From: Clostridium_AW malenominatum
GTDB taxonomy: Bacteria > Bacillota > Clostridia > Clostridiales > Clostridiaceae
Direction: 5' to 3'
DNA length: 64,000 nt
NCBI RefSeq assembly: GCF_039521365.1
Contig: NZ_BAAACF010000003.1
Span: 372,001-436,000, forward strand
Part shown: positions 32,954-42,374 of the stretch, piece after piece
Numbering within the stretch: position 1 is the stretch's first letter
Layout: the number at the start of each line of letters is the position of its first letter
Notes under the pieces: generated by a model
Told to the model about the DNA's origin: nothing
Databases searched by the model: none
Seen by the model: only the letters and a program-made list of their open reading frames with translations
Translations under genes and position numbers: made by a program

Positions 32954-34148
32954 TTTGCCCCTCCGAAATATTATTATATATTTCTCTAAATGGTAGACCT
33001 TCTCTTTCAGCAATTTCCTTAACATCTTCATATTCGGGTTTAGATTTTATTTTTTCACCCTTTAAATATGAATTTTTAATTCTTACTTGTCCATATTTTG
33101 TATTCACATATTCTATATTTCTTCTTAAATATTGCCTTTGAACTTTATATTTTCTAAAGCCTAATGTAGTAGTCTCCTTTAATATTAAATCTTTTATCTC
33201 TTCTTCCTTTGAAGTAGCGTAAAGAACAGACAAATTTACGCCAGGTCTTCCCTTTTTCATTATTATTGGGGTTAAAAACACTTCTATGGCCCCCACTTTA
33301 AAGAGTCCTTCCATTACGTATGGATAAATCTCCGGATTCATATCATCCATATTGCATTCCAACATATATAACTCTTCATAGCTTTCAACTTCTCCAAGAA
33401 AAACCCTTAAAACATTAGGTATATCTCCCTTGTCTTTATGACCTATTCCATAGGCAGTTTTATGAATATTAATATTTAAATCTTCTCTAAATTCAGAAGC
33501 AAAAGTAGCTAATATCGCAGCTCCTGTAGGAGTAGTAGCCTCAAAAGGAATGTTTCCTTTTTTAATTGGTATTCCCTTTAATATTTCTAAAGTTGCAGGT
33601 GCTGGTACTGGAAAAGTTCCATGGGCACAATTAACAAAACCCTTACCCACTTCTATTGGAGAGGAAATCACTTTGTCTACTTTTAAAAAGTCGTAGCATA
33701 TAGCAGCTCCTACAATATCTACAATAGAATCTACGGCACCTACTTCATGAAAATGAACTTCTTCTATTGTTTTGCCATGAATTTTACTCTCTGCTTTAGC
33801 TATTTTATTAAACATATCCATGCTAAGCTTTTTAACCTTAGGACTTAATTCACTACTATATATAATCTCCTCTATATCCATTAAGTTTCTATGCTCATGA
33901 TGGTGATGATGGTCATGGCCAGGAGCGTCATCATGGTCGTGGTGGTGATGCTCCTCTAAAATCACATTAACCTTAGTTCCCGTTATTCCCTTTCTTTCAT
34001 CACGAGTGATTTCTATATGGTAGCCATGTAAGTGCATTTTATTTAATTCATCTAATAAATATTTTTCATCCACTCCTAAGTCTATCATAGCTCCTAAATT
34101 CATATCCCCACTAATTCCTGAAAAACAATCATAATACAACACGATCAT
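32943..34148 (-). CDS. larC: Nickel-insertion protein LarC
   Basis: LarC inserts nickel into the pincer cofactor with CTP. The 401-aa protein starts MIVLYYDCFSGISGDM, has a His/Asp-rich stretch near residue 70-92 (about 14 His, presumed metal-binding), FHEVGAVDSIVDIVGA near 133 and TPTGAAILA near 203, and continues through the CTP-binding C-terminal part. It is one uninterrupted frame, unlike Lactobacillus LarC, which is made by ribosomal frameshifting. The ATG at 34148 is chosen because GGTG lies 6 nt upstream and the family begins there; a TTG 4 codons earlier is poorer. Confidence 0.94.
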   Translation of the reverse strand: MIVLYYDCFSGISGDMNLGAMIDLGVDEKYLLDELNKMHLHGYHIEITRDERKGITGTKVNVILEEHHHHDHDDAPGHDHHHHHEHRNLMDIEEIIYSSELSPKVKKLSMDMFNKIAKAESKIHGKTIEEVHFHEVGAVDSIVDIVGAAICYDFLKVDKVISSPIEVGKGFVNCAHGTFPVPAPATLEILKGIPIKKGNIPFEATTPTGAAILATFASEFREDLNINIHKTAYGIGHKDKGDIPNVLRVFLGEVESYEELYMLECNMDDMNPEIYPYVMEGLFKVGAIEVFLTPIIMKKGRPGVNLSVLYATSKEEEIKDLILKETTTLGFRKYKVQRQYLRRNIEYVNTKYGQVRIKNSYLKGEKIKSKPEYEDVKEIAEREGLPFREIYNNISEGQNGK

Positions 34149-34166
34149 TAATTTCACCAACCCTTT

Positions 34167-34775
34167 CTATTTTTTAGATACATATTTATTATCCTTTATG
34201 TAAAATCTCCATAAATAATCCTTTGCCTCTTCTGCGTAGTCTATTCCAATACGCTTTGCAGTAACAATATTAAAGCTTTCTTTTTCTCCTTCTTCTATAT
34301 AAATTGTATCACCTAATAAATCTAGAGCATTAAATTCTCTCCCAATGCCCATAGCTGAACATAACTTTGATGGGCCATTAGTAATATTTATTTTCTCTTT
34401 ATTAGTTAAATCATCGTAGCTTTTCTTAAATCTTCTGAAGCTCATCTCATTGAAGCCAGCTAAAGGTTCTACACCTCTAATTAATACTGCCTGAGGTATA
34501 CCCTCTTCCCTAGTTACCACATTCATACAATAATAAAGTCCATAAATAAAGTATACATAAGAAAATCCTGGTTTTCCATACATAATCTCAGTTCTTTTAG
34601 TTCTTCTGTTATTATAGGAATGTGCTGCTTTATCCATAGGTCCCATATACGCCTCTACTTCTACTATTTTACCTTTACACACAGCGTTATCATACTTAAC
34701 TACTAACACTTTGCCTAATAATTCCTCTGCCACCATAGTACTATTTCTATTATAAAATTCTCTATTTAGCTTCAT
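34167..34775 (-). CDS. DNA-3-methyladenine glycosylase (AAG/MPG family)
   Basis: A monofunctional base-excision glycosylase that removes alkylated purines such as 3-methyladenine from DNA. The 202-aa protein has the family features LLGKVLVV, KIVEVEAYMGPMDKAAHS near 42, YVYFIYGLYYCMNVVT near 78 and VLIRGVEPLAG near 105; the catalytic Glu lies in VEVEAY. Length is typical of the bacterial AAG type. The ATG at 34775 follows AAAGGAT; an upstream ATG at 34820 would add 15 basic residues without family match. It is 18 bp before larC and probably cotranscribed. Confidence 0.94.
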   Translation of the reverse strand: MKLNREFYNRNSTMVAEELLGKVLVVKYDNAVCKGKIVEVEAYMGPMDKAAHSYNNRRTKRTEIMYGKPGFSYVYFIYGLYYCMNVVTREEGIPQAVLIRGVEPLAGFNEMSFRRFKKSYDDLTNKEKINITNGPSKLCSAMGIGREFNALDLLGDTIYIEEGEKESFNIVTAKRIGIDYAEEAKDYLWRFYIKDNKYVSKK

Positions 34776-34899
34776 TCTTTTTATCCTTTCACTTTTAGAA
34801 TTATTATGCCTTTGTATCATATTAATTATTTAGCTATTATTGCAGGTTGCTTCTTACTAATATTATAGTTATCTTTTTCAATAATCCAAAATAAAAATA

Positions 34900-34940
34900 A
34901 AGTATGAATGATAACTTCTTACACTTATCATTCATACTTT
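34900..34940 (-). terminator. Terminator at the end of the nucleoside operon
   Basis: AAGTATGAATGATAA and TTATCATTCATACTT form a perfect 15-bp stem just after the rbsK stop, followed on the minus strand by a T-rich run. Confidence 0.88.
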
Positions 34941-34951
34941 ACTTATATTAT

Positions 34952-35848
34952 TTATTTCATTATGATGAATTTTTCTACTTCTTTGCCATACGGTAATGAA
35001 GTTTGGGCTCCTTTTTTAGTAGCAGTTAAAGCTCCTACTGCATTGGCATACCTTAAAGCATCCTTTATATCTTTATTTTGGCACAAAGCTACAGCTAAAG
35101 CCCCATTAAAAGAATCTCCCGCTGCAGTTGTATCTACGGCATTAATTTTGAAACTATCCACTACATGGGTACCTTCCTCCCCTAAGTAATAGCATCCCTT
35201 CTCTCCTAACGTAACTATTACATTTTTAGCTCCTCTGCCTAAAAGTTCCTTTACTCCTAACTCTATATTTTCAATACTTGTAAGTTCTTGTAATTCTGTT
35301 TCATTAGGAGTTATATAGTCTATATACTGATATATTTCTTGTGGCAATTCTTTTGCCGGTGCTGGGTTTAAAATAACTCTCTTATTATACTTTTTAGCTA
35401 CCTTAGCAGAATAAACTACAGCATCCATAGGTATTTCTAACTGCAAAACTACTATATCACTTTTCTTTATCAATTCTTCGGAATCTTCTATCCACTTATT
35501 ATCTATTTCAAAATTTGCACCTGAGTAAACTACTATAGTATTATCTCCATTTTTATCTACAGTTATTATAGCGTTACCTGTAGGTACATCTACAGTATTT
35601 ATGCGGCTAACATCTATGCCTTCCCTTGCTAAGCTATCTTTCAGCCTACCACCTATTGCATCCTTGCCTACAGCCCCAATCATAGATACATTTGCACCTA
35701 ATCGTCTAGCTCCTACTGCTTGATTAGCTCCCTTACCTCCAGCACTATCCTCAAAGGAATTTGCATGAAGAGTTTCTCCCTTTTTAGGAAGTTTCTCTAC
35801 AGTAGAAACATAATCTATATTAATACTACCTATAACTAAAATTTCCAA
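34952..35848 (-). CDS. rbsK: Ribokinase
   Basis: Phosphorylates ribose to ribose 5-phosphate. The 298-aa PfkB-family protein has the ribose-binding GGKGANQAVGA near 39, NPAPAKELP near 180 and the catalytic anion-hole motif DTTAAGDSFNGAL near 246 with the base Asp. The start is a TTG at 35848 (MEILVIGSINID), 8 nt after AGAGG; an in-frame GTG in that site would add three residues. It is the last gene of the nucleoside operon, so its job is to capture the ribose that the nucleoside hydrolases release. Its start lies inside the upstream lacI gene. Confidence 0.94.
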   Translation of the reverse strand: MEILVIGSINIDYVSTVEKLPKKGETLHANSFEDSAGGKGANQAVGARRLGANVSMIGAVGKDAIGGRLKDSLAREGIDVSRINTVDVPTGNAIITVDKNGDNTIVVYSGANFEIDNKWIEDSEELIKKSDIVVLQLEIPMDAVVYSAKVAKKYNKRVILNPAPAKELPQEIYQYIDYITPNETELQELTSIENIELGVKELLGRGAKNVIVTLGEKGCYYLGEEGTHVVDSFKINAVDTTAAGDSFNGALAVALCQNKDIKDALRYANAVGALTATKKGAQTSLPYGKEVEKFIIMK

Positions 35849-36863
35849 TAAACTCACCTCTTTTTGATACAGAATCCCTTATGATTAAATCAGTATCTAA
35901 AATTACTTCTTTCTCCTTAAGTTCTTCTTCATCAATTAATTTCATTAACAATTCTACAGCTTTAACTCCCATTTCATATGTTGGTTGGGATATAGTAGTC
36001 AGCTTTGGAAAAGTTACCTTTGTTAAAAATATATTGTCATATCCTGTCACTGAAATCTCTCTAGGAACTTCAATCTTTTTACTATTTAAAACTTCTAAAG
36101 CTCCTATTGCCATTAAATCATTTTCACATACTACTGCTGTAAACTTATTACTACATTCTAAAAGCTCACCCATACACTTTATGCCACCAGTAACCTTATA
36201 GTCTCCGTGTTTTATAAACTCTTCTTTTATTGGTATTCCGTAATTTTTTAAAGCTTCTATATACCCATTTAATCTGCCATAATTACAAGCTACTCCTTTT
36301 TTACCAGATATATAAGCTATTTCAGTATGGCCGTTTTGCAAAAGATATTCTACCATCTTAAGCATACCCTTTTTACCATCCGTTGCAACAAATGGAATAT
36401 TATCTACCTTTATATTTCTATCCATTGATACAAATGGAATTTTATATTTATAAAATAAATTAATATTTTCACCTTTATTTTCCAAGGTACTGGTATAAAT
36501 TACTCCATCTACGCACTTTTCTTTTAATATTTGTATATAGGTTTTTTCTTTTTCCTCATTATCATCTGTATTACAAAGAATAATATTATATCCATACTGA
36601 TTGGCAGCGTCTTCAACTCCCCTAACTATACCAGGGAAGAAAGGGTTATTTATATCAGGCAATACAAGCCCTATTATATTAGTCTTTTTAGTAACTAATC
36701 CCCTAGCTATGCTACTGGGTATATAGTTATGCTTTCTCATTATATTTAAAATCTTTTCTCTGGTTTCTATGCCAACACCATCTTCTTTGTTGTTTATAAC
36801 CCTAGACACTGTGGCAATGGATACATTAGCCTCCTTGGCTATATCCTTAATAGTTATACCCAT
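35826..36863 (-). CDS. LacI-family repressor of the nucleoside operon
   Basis: A 345-aa LacI-family regulator: helix-turn-helix with hinge MGITIKDIAKEANVSIATVS at the N-terminus and a periplasmic-binding-like effector domain (GLVLPDINNPFFPGIVRG, ISVTGYDN, FPKLTTISQP). It is embedded between the glycohydrolase and ribokinase genes, so it probably represses the operon, with ribose or a nucleoside as inducer (inferred). Two LacI-type operators lie by the first gene. The start at 36863 (TAATG overlap) follows GGGAG; a frame 15 codons longer is inside the upstream gene. Confidence 0.9.
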   Translation of the reverse strand: MGITIKDIAKEANVSIATVSRVINNKEDGVGIETREKILNIMRKHNYIPSSIARGLVTKKTNIIGLVLPDINNPFFPGIVRGVEDAANQYGYNIILCNTDDNEEKEKTYIQILKEKCVDGVIYTSTLENKGENINLFYKYKIPFVSMDRNIKVDNIPFVATDGKKGMLKMVEYLLQNGHTEIAYISGKKGVACNYGRLNGYIEALKNYGIPIKEEFIKHGDYKVTGGIKCMGELLECSNKFTAVVCENDLMAIGALEVLNSKKIEVPREISVTGYDNIFLTKVTFPKLTTISQPTYEMGVKAVELLMKLIDEEELKEKEVILDTDLIIRDSVSKRGEFIGNFSYR

Positions 36864-38266
36864 TATTTTTCTCCCTTGCAGGCCTTTCTCGTAGCTTCTA
36901 CTGTCCATTTTGATAGTTCACTTATTTTTAAATTCTTCATACTTCTAACATAAGTTATTAAATCATCACCAATAGGCTCATACCACTTTTTATCAATTCC
37001 TTTTAATCCATGAATTATTCCATATATGGTGGCAATCTGAGCTGCATTACAATCTACATCCTGTCCAGCCATAGATATTATATTCATTGTCTTATCAAAA
37101 TCATTTTCTCCAAAATATAAAGCCACTACTTCTGCAGCTGCATTTGGATATGCATGAATCCAATTGTACATCTTAAATTTTTCTTCACAAGGCTTCCACG
37201 CCTCTCTCCAACTATTGCTATTCTTACATTGGTTATAAGCAAAATCTATTACTGAATAATATTCTGAATCCTTTGGTATCATATCTATAGTTTTATCTAA
37301 TATAGTTCTTACATCCTTCTCTACAAAAGCAAGAGATACTAAAACTGCATTAAATATTTCTCCAATTACACCATTATTATGATGAGAAATTACACCATCA
37401 ATCCACGCAAGTCTTGCTGCTTCTTCTGGATTTCCTGGAGCAACCATACCACATATTGCCCCTCTCATTTGAGCTCCTATCCATTCGCGATAGTAGTTAT
37501 TAAATTCTCCACTTAAAGGAGGGTATATTCCGCCCTTAATATTTTTCAATGCAATATCTTCTGCTGACCATCCTAAAGGAATAAGCCCAACCCATTCTTC
37601 AGCTATATCTTTTGAAGTTACATTGTAGCCCTTTTCGTCAAAAGCCTTTAAGAAAGCTAATTCATAAGTTATATCATCATTATATGTATTAGGCTTTCTA
37701 ACATAATATGTTACATCCCCAAAGGTTTTTTCAATGTTTTCCGTTGTATATCCTTCTATTGCAGTACCTAGTGCTCCAGCACAGATTTGAGCTATCCATC
37801 CTGCTAATATTTTTTCTTCAAAGTCTTCTCCCAAGATATCTCCCTTATCATATTTATAAAAATTCACTGAATTTTTATATTCATCCCAATTTGAGTATAT
37901 CTTATATTGCCAATATGGTGATTTCAAGTCCTTTTCAGCGTTATTTAATTCATAATAAACTCTAGCAGTTATTTTGCTTAATTCTATTATGTTGTCTTCT
38001 TCTAAAGCCTTTAATCCAAGAGGGATCAATTCTTCAGCTTTTTCTACTCTAAGTCCCATATTTTCCATAGATTGAATTGCACCAATTATAACTCTTTCTG
38101 GGGCAAATGACCCTGGCACGTTACTTTTCCAAACCAATTTAGTCATTGTTTCTATGTATTTCTCAGCAAATTCTGCTCCTGTATCCCAAGTTTGCTCTTC
38201 AGCACTTAATACTACAGGCATAGCATTTTGCATTAATTCATGTTCCATTTCCCAAGCTTTTCTCAT
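36863..38266 (-). CDS. ADP-ribosylglycohydrolase-fold protein of the nucleoside operon
   Basis: A 467-aa protein with about 140 extra N-terminal residues before an ADP-ribosylglycohydrolase (DraG/ARH) fold. The fold shows ILAGWIAQICAGALGTAIEG (near 153), NDDITYE (196-202, family TDDT) and GQDVDCNAAQIATIYG (401-416, family GGDTD). The metal-binding aspartates are present, but the flanking residues differ (N for T, Q for G). The substrate may therefore be a nucleoside or ribosylated small molecule rather than ADP-ribosylated protein. AAAGGAGG precedes the ATG. It lies between the amidohydrolase gene and lacI in the operon. Confidence 0.82.
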   Translation of the reverse strand: MRKAWEMEHELMQNAMPVVLSAEEQTWDTGAEFAEKYIETMTKLVWKSNVPGSFAPERVIIGAIQSMENMGLRVEKAEELIPLGLKALEEDNIIELSKITARVYYELNNAEKDLKSPYWQYKIYSNWDEYKNSVNFYKYDKGDILGEDFEEKILAGWIAQICAGALGTAIEGYTTENIEKTFGDVTYYVRKPNTYNDDITYELAFLKAFDEKGYNVTSKDIAEEWVGLIPLGWSAEDIALKNIKGGIYPPLSGEFNNYYREWIGAQMRGAICGMVAPGNPEEAARLAWIDGVISHHNNGVIGEIFNAVLVSLAFVEKDVRTILDKTIDMIPKDSEYYSVIDFAYNQCKNSNSWREAWKPCEEKFKMYNWIHAYPNAAAEVVALYFGENDFDKTMNIISMAGQDVDCNAAQIATIYGIIHGLKGIDKKWYEPIGDDLITYVRSMKNLKISELSKWTVEATRKACKGEK

Positions 38267-38279
38267 TATAATTCCTCCT

Positions 38280-39584
38280 TTAATATGAAACTTTATTTAT
38301 ACCTTTTCCTCTGTCCACAATCTTCTTTGAGACAGCTCCAATTTCACTCCAAATAAATTCATTTTTAAATAGAACTTCACCATTCTTTTTAATGAATTTA
38401 CCTTCCACTATTGAGTGTATTATATTCTTGCTTTCAGCACTATAAATTATAGATGCCAGTGGATTATAGTTAGGATAAGTATTGGTCATATTTAAATCCC
38501 ATATAAGTAAATCTGCATTAAATCCTTCTTTTAACTCTCCAGTATTAAAGTTCAATGCTTTATGACCTCTCATCAGTATTTCCCACATATGTTTTAATTT
38601 AAAGTCCTCTGCTCTATTCTCAAATTTCCCAATTAAAGCTAGAAACCTTAGTTGTTCTAAAGGATTCAAAGTGTTGGAGCTAGCAGCTCCATCTGTACCT
38701 ATACATAGAGGAAGTTTATCATAATTATCCCAAACCTTGCCCTTACCCATACCTAATTTCATATAAGTTTTAGGACATATAGCAAAGTAGGACTTATCAT
38801 TTATATATTTAAAATCCTCTTCTTCCACCCACAATCCATGAGCAATTATCAACGGTCTCTTAAATCCTCCTGCCTCGTACAGCATTTGAAAAGGCGTTTT
38901 ACCATGCACATCTAAACTTTGAGATACCTGTTCCTCGGTTTCTGATACATGTATATGTATACCTACCTCCAATTCTTCTGCCCTTTTTATTATTTTTTCC
39001 AACCTATCTTGCGGGCATGTATACGGAGCATGGGGACCTATTCTTAACTTAAGCCTGCCACTTTCGTTTCTTCTTTTTTCTATAAGCTCTGATGCTTCAT
39101 CTAATATATCTTCATAATTGTCTGCTAAACCAAATATGGTAGGTGCTATATCCCCCCTTATACCACTTTGTATAACTGCATCACATATTTTATCTGCAAA
39201 TAAATAGTGATCAGCAAAGGCTGTAACACCGCTGTCTATCATTTCACTTATTCCTAGCAATGCTCCATAATATACGTCCATAGGGTTAAGCTTACTCTCA
39301 TATGGAAATATTTCTGTATTAAACCAATCATTAATGTTTACATCTTCAGCCAATCCTTTTAGTATATTCATTGGTACATGGGTATGAAGATTTACAAAAC
39401 CAGGAGTTACATAGTAATTTTTACAATCTACTACTTCTTTGGCACCCTCTTCATATTCCTCTGATATCTTATTTATTTTTCCATTTAATATATATATATT
39501 GCTTCCACTCTTCGTATTTCCCTTTTCATCGATAATATTACAATCTCTTAAAAGCATATCCCATTTATAAAAATCCTTAAACAT
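38280..39584 (-). CDS. Amidohydrolase, MTA/SAH/adenosine deaminase-like
   Basis: A 434-aa metal-dependent deaminase of the amidohydrolase superfamily. It has the HxH pair in NLHTHVPM (His 67 and 69), the GLAEDVNINDW segment, IHIHVSETEEQV near 212, the histidine in IAHGLW and the catalytic Asp in GTDGAASSNTLNP near 296. The pattern is that of the S-adenosylhomocysteine/5-methylthioadenosine/adenosine deaminase (MtaD/DadD) and related nucleoside or base deaminases; the substrate is not decided. Within this operon, deamination of an imported nucleoside or its base is likely. Its stop is followed by the glycohydrolase; its start overlaps the upstream hydrolase gene by 8 bp. Confidence 0.85.
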   Translation of the reverse strand: MFKDFYKWDMLLRDCNIIDEKGNTKSGSNIYILNGKINKISEEYEEGAKEVVDCKNYYVTPGFVNLHTHVPMNILKGLAEDVNINDWFNTEIFPYESKLNPMDVYYGALLGISEMIDSGVTAFADHYLFADKICDAVIQSGIRGDIAPTIFGLADNYEDILDEASELIEKRRNESGRLKLRIGPHAPYTCPQDRLEKIIKRAEELEVGIHIHVSETEEQVSQSLDVHGKTPFQMLYEAGGFKRPLIIAHGLWVEEEDFKYINDKSYFAICPKTYMKLGMGKGKVWDNYDKLPLCIGTDGAASSNTLNPLEQLRFLALIGKFENRAEDFKLKHMWEILMRGHKALNFNTGELKEGFNADLLIWDLNMTNTYPNYNPLASIIYSAESKNIIHSIVEGKFIKKNGEVLFKNEFIWSEIGAVSKKIVDRGKGINKVSY

Positions 39585-40503
39585 AAACTTTCATCATCCC
39601 TTTAAACATTTCTATAAACTTTTCCCTATCTACTCCTAAGGCAACCTCAGCATTAGCTTTATTCTTAGTAACATTATAAATGTCTACCACTGTTTTTCCG
39701 TAAGTAAGTTCACCTTTTGTCTCTATAGTTACATAGTGATCTTCCTTGTAGATTATTGATGGGTCGATTACTGCTGCTACAGCTAAAGCATCATGCACAA
39801 TAGCTCCATCCAAATTAAAATATTTGCAAACTCTCAAACAAGATTGAAATAGTTCTTTTACTACTTGTGAAACTCTATTATTTACATTTACTATTTCAGT
39901 TATTTCATTTTCATAAATACAAGACTTATGTGTGGCATCTAATCCTACCATGGTTATTGGAATTCCAGATTTAAATACTATGTCCGCGGCTTCTGCATCA
40001 ACATATATATTAAATTCCGCTGCTGGCGTAGTATTACCTATATAGCAAGCTCCACCCATCATGGTTATCTTTTCTACTTTGTCCTTTAAATCAGGGTATT
40101 TAATCAAGGCCATTGCTACATTCGTAAGTGGTCCTAATGTTATAATATTTAGTTTTCCTTCCTGTTTAACAGCTTCGTCGTACATAACATCCCAAGCGCT
40201 TTTTTCTTGTAACTTTATATTACTCTCAGGTAAAACTACAGAAGCTAATCCTGATTCTCCATGGACCCATTCTGCTGTCTCTAACTTTCTAAGTATAGGG
40301 CCCTCTGCCCCCTTTGAAACTATTGTATTTTTACCTATATAATCTACTAAATCCAAAGCATTTTTAGTAGTTTTACATAAAGGAATATTCCCACCTACTG
40401 AGGTAATCGCCTTTATATCTAGCTTGTCTGATGAAAATGCCAAAAATAAGGCTATAGCATCATCCACTCCTGGATCTGTATCTATAATTACAGGTATTTT
40501 CAA
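39577..40503 (-). CDS. Nucleoside hydrolase (IUNH family, copy 2)
   Basis: A 308-aa inosine/uridine-preferring nucleoside hydrolase that splits ribonucleosides to base and ribose. Calcium-binding DTDPGVDDA (residues 8-16), TLGPLTNVAMAL near 121, GGACYIGNTTPAAEFN near 150 and the C-terminal HDALAVAA (His near 240) are all present. A TTG at 40503 is the start (9 nt after GGAGG). It is a paralogue of the next gene; their active-site loops differ, so base preferences probably differ. Purine versus pyrimidine preference cannot be read. Confidence 0.92.
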   Translation of the reverse strand: MKIPVIIDTDPGVDDAIALFLAFSSDKLDIKAITSVGGNIPLCKTTKNALDLVDYIGKNTIVSKGAEGPILRKLETAEWVHGESGLASVVLPESNIKLQEKSAWDVMYDEAVKQEGKLNIITLGPLTNVAMALIKYPDLKDKVEKITMMGGACYIGNTTPAAEFNIYVDAEAADIVFKSGIPITMVGLDATHKSCIYENEITEIVNVNNRVSQVVKELFQSCLRVCKYFNLDGAIVHDALAVAAVIDPSIIYKEDHYVTIETKGELTYGKTVVDIYNVTKNKANAEVALGVDREKFIEMFKGMMKVYV

Positions 40504-40517
40504 ATCAAATTACCTCC

Positions 40518-41444
40518 TTAGTTATAATATTGCATAGCTTCTACTAACATATCTACAAATCTTTTTCTGTCAATATCAAAAGCTACATCTACATTCTTCT
40601 CTTTCTTTAAAACATCATAATAGTCTACTACTGTAGCTCCTAATGTATGCTCACCCTTAGTTTCAATATCAACATGAAGCTTTGTCGTCGTAATTACTGA
40701 TGGATCAATTACCCAAGCTACTGCACAAGGATCATGTAGTGGACTTCCATCAAAGCCCATTTGCACATGGAACTTTGCAAAGAAATCTAAAAGTTCTGCA
40801 ACCATTACAGCTACCTTTCCACCTAAATCCCTTATTCTATCAATGTCTTCTTGATATATTAAAGCTTTATGAGTAACATCTAATCCACACATTGTTATTG
40901 GAATTCCTGACTTAAACACTATGTCCGCCGCTTCTGGATCCACTAATATGTTAAACTCTGCTGCTGGTGTCCAGTTGCCCCCAAAGCATGCTCCTCCCAT
41001 TAATGAAATTCTTTCTATCTTTCCTTTTAGCTCTGGATAACATAAAAAGAACTTTGCAATGTTGGTAAGGGCTCCTGTAGGAATTAAAGTAACCTTTTCT
41101 TCACTTTCTCTCACTGTTTTTGCCATTAGTTCTAACGCCGATAAATTAGAAGCTTTTAGAGTAGGTTCTGGAAGCTCTGGCCCATCAAGTCCACTATCCC
41201 CATGAACCTCTGGTGCTATTATGAGGTCTCTCATAATAGGCTTATCATCTCCTTTAGCTACTGGTACATCTATTTCTGCAAAGCTTAGAACTTTCAACGC
41301 ATTATTTAAGGTTTTTTCTTGGGTTTGATTTCCTGCTACTATAGTTACAGCTTTTACATCTAATCTAGGACTTGCAAAAGCTAGTAAAAGAGCTATGGCA
41401 TCATCATGACCTGGATCGCAATCTATTATAACTGGTATACGCAT
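40518..41444 (-). CDS. Nucleoside hydrolase (IUNH family, copy 1)
   Basis: A 308-aa nucleoside hydrolase. DCDPGHDDA (residues 8-16), PTGALTNIAKF near 120, GGACFGGNWTPAAEFN near 150 and a C-terminal HDPCAVAW near 240 show the complete Ca-binding and catalytic set; the DCDPGHDDA start resembles the RihA-type enzymes. AGGAGG precedes the ATG. It sits 14 bp from its paralogue, an old tandem duplication. It immediately follows the permease genes of the nucleoside importer. Confidence 0.93.
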   Translation of the reverse strand: MRIPVIIDCDPGHDDAIALLLAFASPRLDVKAVTIVAGNQTQEKTLNNALKVLSFAEIDVPVAKGDDKPIMRDLIIAPEVHGDSGLDGPELPEPTLKASNLSALELMAKTVRESEEKVTLIPTGALTNIAKFFLCYPELKGKIERISLMGGACFGGNWTPAAEFNILVDPEAADIVFKSGIPITMCGLDVTHKALIYQEDIDRIRDLGGKVAVMVAELLDFFAKFHVQMGFDGSPLHDPCAVAWVIDPSVITTTKLHVDIETKGEHTLGATVVDYYDVLKKEKNVDVAFDIDRKRFVDMLVEAMQYYN

Positions 41445-41446
41445 AA

Positions 41447-42373
41447 TTACTTCCTCCTAATTTTCTTAGTTTTGTTAGATTGTTGTATTGAGTATATAAC
41501 TAAACCTAATATAGTAGTTAAATAAGGTACCATTTGAACAAATTCTGCTGGCACTCTTAAGGATTGCATTACATTGGAAAGGGCATCTGCAAATCCAAAT
41601 ATCAAAGCAGCTACGAAGGTTCCAAGTGGTGTTCCTCTACCCATGGCTTCTGCTGCAAGAGCTATAAATCCTCTTCCTGCAGTCATATCTCTTGAAAACC
41701 ATGAAACATAACCCATGGACATATACGCTCCCCCTAGTGCTGCAAATATACCACTTAGTACCAATGCTAGATATTGAACTTTTTTTACACTTATACCTAC
41801 AGAGTCTGCTGCATTAGCATTTTCCCCAACGGCTCTGATTTTAAGTCCCAGTGGAGTTCTATATAAAAAGAAATGTACTATCACCACTGATATCAATGAT
41901 AAGTATGTTAGGATATTATGTCCTGATAAAATCTGTCCTAAAACAGGTATTTTATTTAATAATGGTATAGTTACTTCTGGTGCAACCATACTCTTTAGAG
42001 AAACTGAAATTCCTTTATCTTTAGCTGCTAAAAACAATAAGAAAATAGTTCCTCCACTAGCTAACAGGTTTAAGGCTATACCTGTTAAGATAATATCTGA
42101 TTTCAAGTTAAGAGAGAAATATGCTAGTACTAACGAAAGTAAAATTCCAACTATTACTGCACATAATATTCCAACCAATGCACTTTGACTAAAAGCACTA
42201 GTCACTACCCCTGCTAATGCAGCTGAAAGCATTATACCTTCCAATCCTATATTTATAACTCCAGCTTTATCTGAAATTAATGCTGCTAAAGATGCAAAAA
42301 GTATAGGAGTGGTAACTCTTAATATTGCGTATCCGAAATTTGCTGTAAATATTATTGAAAAAAGTCCTTCCAT
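41447..42373 (-). CDS. Nucleoside ABC transporter permease (NupQ-like)
   Basis: A 308-aa polytopic permease of the BMP-type nucleoside importer. It has about eight to nine hydrophobic segments and the family signature GVINIGLEGIMLSAALAG near residue 38 with the EGxM-type coupling loop, and AAEAMGRGTPLGTF near 235. It works with the second permease, the ATPase and the lipoprotein encoded upstream, forming NupNOPQ-like machinery in the membrane. AGGAGGG precedes the ATG. Confidence 0.9.
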   Translation of the reverse strand: MEGLFSIIFTANFGYAILRVTTPILFASLAALISDKAGVINIGLEGIMLSAALAGVVTSAFSQSALVGILCAVIVGILLSLVLAYFSLNLKSDIILTGIALNLLASGGTIFLLFLAAKDKGISVSLKSMVAPEVTIPLLNKIPVLGQILSGHNILTYLSLISVVIVHFFLYRTPLGLKIRAVGENANAADSVGISVKKVQYLALVLSGIFAALGGAYMSMGYVSWFSRDMTAGRGFIALAAEAMGRGTPLGTFVAALIFGFADALSNVMQSLRVPAEFVQMVPYLTTILGLVIYSIQQSNKTKKIRRK

Positions 42374-42374
42374 T

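Noticed and set aside
33895..33965. Repetitive CAT/GTG-rich DNA that looks like a microsatellite
   Set aside because: It is the coding sequence of the His/Asp-rich metal-binding stretch of LarC, not an intergenic repeat.
32943..34148. Possible programmed frameshift in larC as in Lactobacillus
   Set aside because: The frame is continuous across the whole gene and gives a full-length protein, so no frameshift is needed.
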